Shown: one piece after another, positions 63,501 to 64,000 of the stretch
Layout of the letters: each line of letters begins with the position of its first letter
Numbering within the stretch: position 1 is the stretch's first letter
Assembly: GCF_004634245.1 (NCBI RefSeq)
Contig: NZ_SJTF01000002.1
Location: 434,001 to 498,000 of the forward strand
Direction: 5' to 3'
DNA from: Flavobacterium foetidum
Lineage (GTDB): Bacteria; Bacteroidota; Bacteroidia; Flavobacteriales; Flavobacteriaceae
Length of the DNA: 64,000 nucleotides
Notes under the pieces: generated by a model
What the model saw: the letters and a program-made list of their open reading frames with translations, nothing else
What the model was told of the DNA's origin: nothing
Database searches by the model: none
Made by a program: the position numbers and the translations under genes

Positions 63501-64000
63501 GTGATAGACGAAACTATAATTTCTAACTGCAAAAAAATGAACCGTGAGGCACAGCGTCAGGTTTACGAGCATATGGCTCCGAAATTGTATCGCGTTTGCA
63601 AACGATACCTTAAAAAAGAAGAGGAAATTGAAGAAGTGCTGGCCGACGCCTTTTTTACCATTTTCACAAAACTGGAACAACTGAAAGAAGACAAGGCTTT
63701 TGAAGCTTGGTCCAGAAAAATTACGGTAAATCACTGTCTGGCTTCTATTCGAAAAAACACCAATTTTAATATGTATCTCGACGATGTAAAAGTGCTTTCA
63801 CAGCCTTTTACCGACGAAATCAATACTTTAGAAGAAGAAGACCTACTCAATTTATTAAACCACATTCCCGACGGCTGTAAAACTGTTTTCAACCTTTTTG
63901 TGATAGAAGGTTTTGGACACAAAGAAATAGCCGAAATGCTGAAAATCTCGGAAGGCACCTCAAAATCGCAATTGAACGCTGCCAAAACCAAACTGAAAGA
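63501..64000 (+). CDS. Sigma-70 family (ECF-type) RNA polymerase sigma factor, 3' end cut
   Basis: The frame is open from a GTG at 63501 to the window edge (166 codons). The start IDETIISNCKKMNREAQRQVYE is typical of Bacteroidota ECF sigma factors; an internal ATG at 63537 would remove it. Region 2 has YKRV-like KLYRVCKRYLKKEEEIEEVLADAF and KAFEAWSRKITVNHCLA. Region 4 is HIPDGCKTVFNLFVIEGFGHKEIAEML. Usually an anti-sigma factor gene follows, but that lies outside. The open frames on the opposite strand here are not genes. Confidence 0.9.
   Translation, partial: MIDETIISNCKKMNREAQRQVYEHMAPKLYRVCKRYLKKEEEIEEVLADAFFTIFTKLEQLKEDKAFEAWSRKITVNHCLASIRKNTNFNMYLDDVKVLSQPFTDEINTLEEEDLLNLLNHIPDGCKTVFNLFVIEGFGHKEIAEMLKISEGTSKSQLNAAKTKLK

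Noticed and set aside
63480..63991. Two open frames on the minus strand at the window end
   Set aside because: The plus strand encodes a clear ECF sigma factor through the same bases. The minus frames show no family resemblance.
1..64000. Cobalamin riboswitch near the B12-linked genes
   Set aside because: I looked at the leaders of the radical SAM, PduO and meaB genes. The leaders are too short or hold only repeats and promoter boxes.
1..64000. tRNA or rRNA genes
   Set aside because: I did not see any T-arm or cloverleaf-like segment or rRNA sequence in the gaps. A tRNA scan could still find one I missed.

Overview
The window looks like a chromosomal segment of a Flavobacterium-type member of the Bacteroidota. 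Evidence: AT-rich DNA; promoters of the TAnnTTTG type upstream of many genes, with no clear Shine-Dalgarno sites; a giant SprB-repeat surface protein with a gliding-type C-terminal secretion domain; the rpmB-rpmG-DUF4295-ftsY order; a bacillithiol gene (bshC); and a SecA of 1,114 residues. I saw no tRNA, rRNA, CRISPR array, transposase or phage gene. Most of the window is ordinary chromosomal backbone.

Layout. 1-9.1 kb: a B12-binding radical SAM protein (cut by the window edge), then divergently a 2,407-residue secreted adhesin. 9.2-17.7 kb: an sdpR/sdpI-like pair, an MFS transporter, bshC, an acyltransferase-like membrane protein, ndk, a DciA-like protein with a lipoprotein, and a serine hydrolase. 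17.7-25.3 kb: archaemetzincin, ftsY, ribosomal proteins L33 and L28, cinA, an Hpt protein, an FAH-family enzyme, a DnaQ-like exonuclease and a lipoyl E2 acyltransferase. 25.4-30.1 kb: surface-glycan genes (GT2 glycosyltransferase, second acyltransferase-like protein, CpsB-type PHP phosphatase, polyprenyl glycosylphosphotransferase). 30.4-42.3 kb: an ABC-F ATPase, an FKBP lipoprotein, a methyltransferase, a LolD-like ATPase, a PduO-type cobalamin adenosyltransferase, secA and a SpoU methyltransferase. 42.4-44.6 kb: the most unusual locus, an APS-kinase/Asp-hydroxylase fusion followed directly by a sulfotransferase. 44.7-55 kb: a cysteine-free sirtuin, purB, a CPA2 antiporter, a 1-Cys peroxiredoxin, an AEC transporter, a Crp/Fnr regulator with a DoxX-like protein, an Rrf2 regulator with an NmrA-like oxidoreductase, and meaB. 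55-64 kb: an LTA-synthase-like protein, MATE, an outer-membrane protein, PPK2, a run of uncharacterised genes, a CPBP protease and the start of an ECF-type sigma factor.

Connections. The radical SAM protein, PduO and MeaB all point to cobalamin use, probably with methylmalonyl-CoA mutase elsewhere. The 25-30 kb genes fit capsule or exopolysaccharide assembly. The Rrf2 regulator and the oxidoreductase share a palindromic operator-like site, which suggests a YwnA/YwnB-like regulon. The fusion and sulfotransferase at 42-44.6 kb could form a small hydroxylation, phosphorylation or sulfation pathway; I know of no described function for this pairing. Intergenic gaps hold several families of short repeats, including arrays with a strict 8-nt period.
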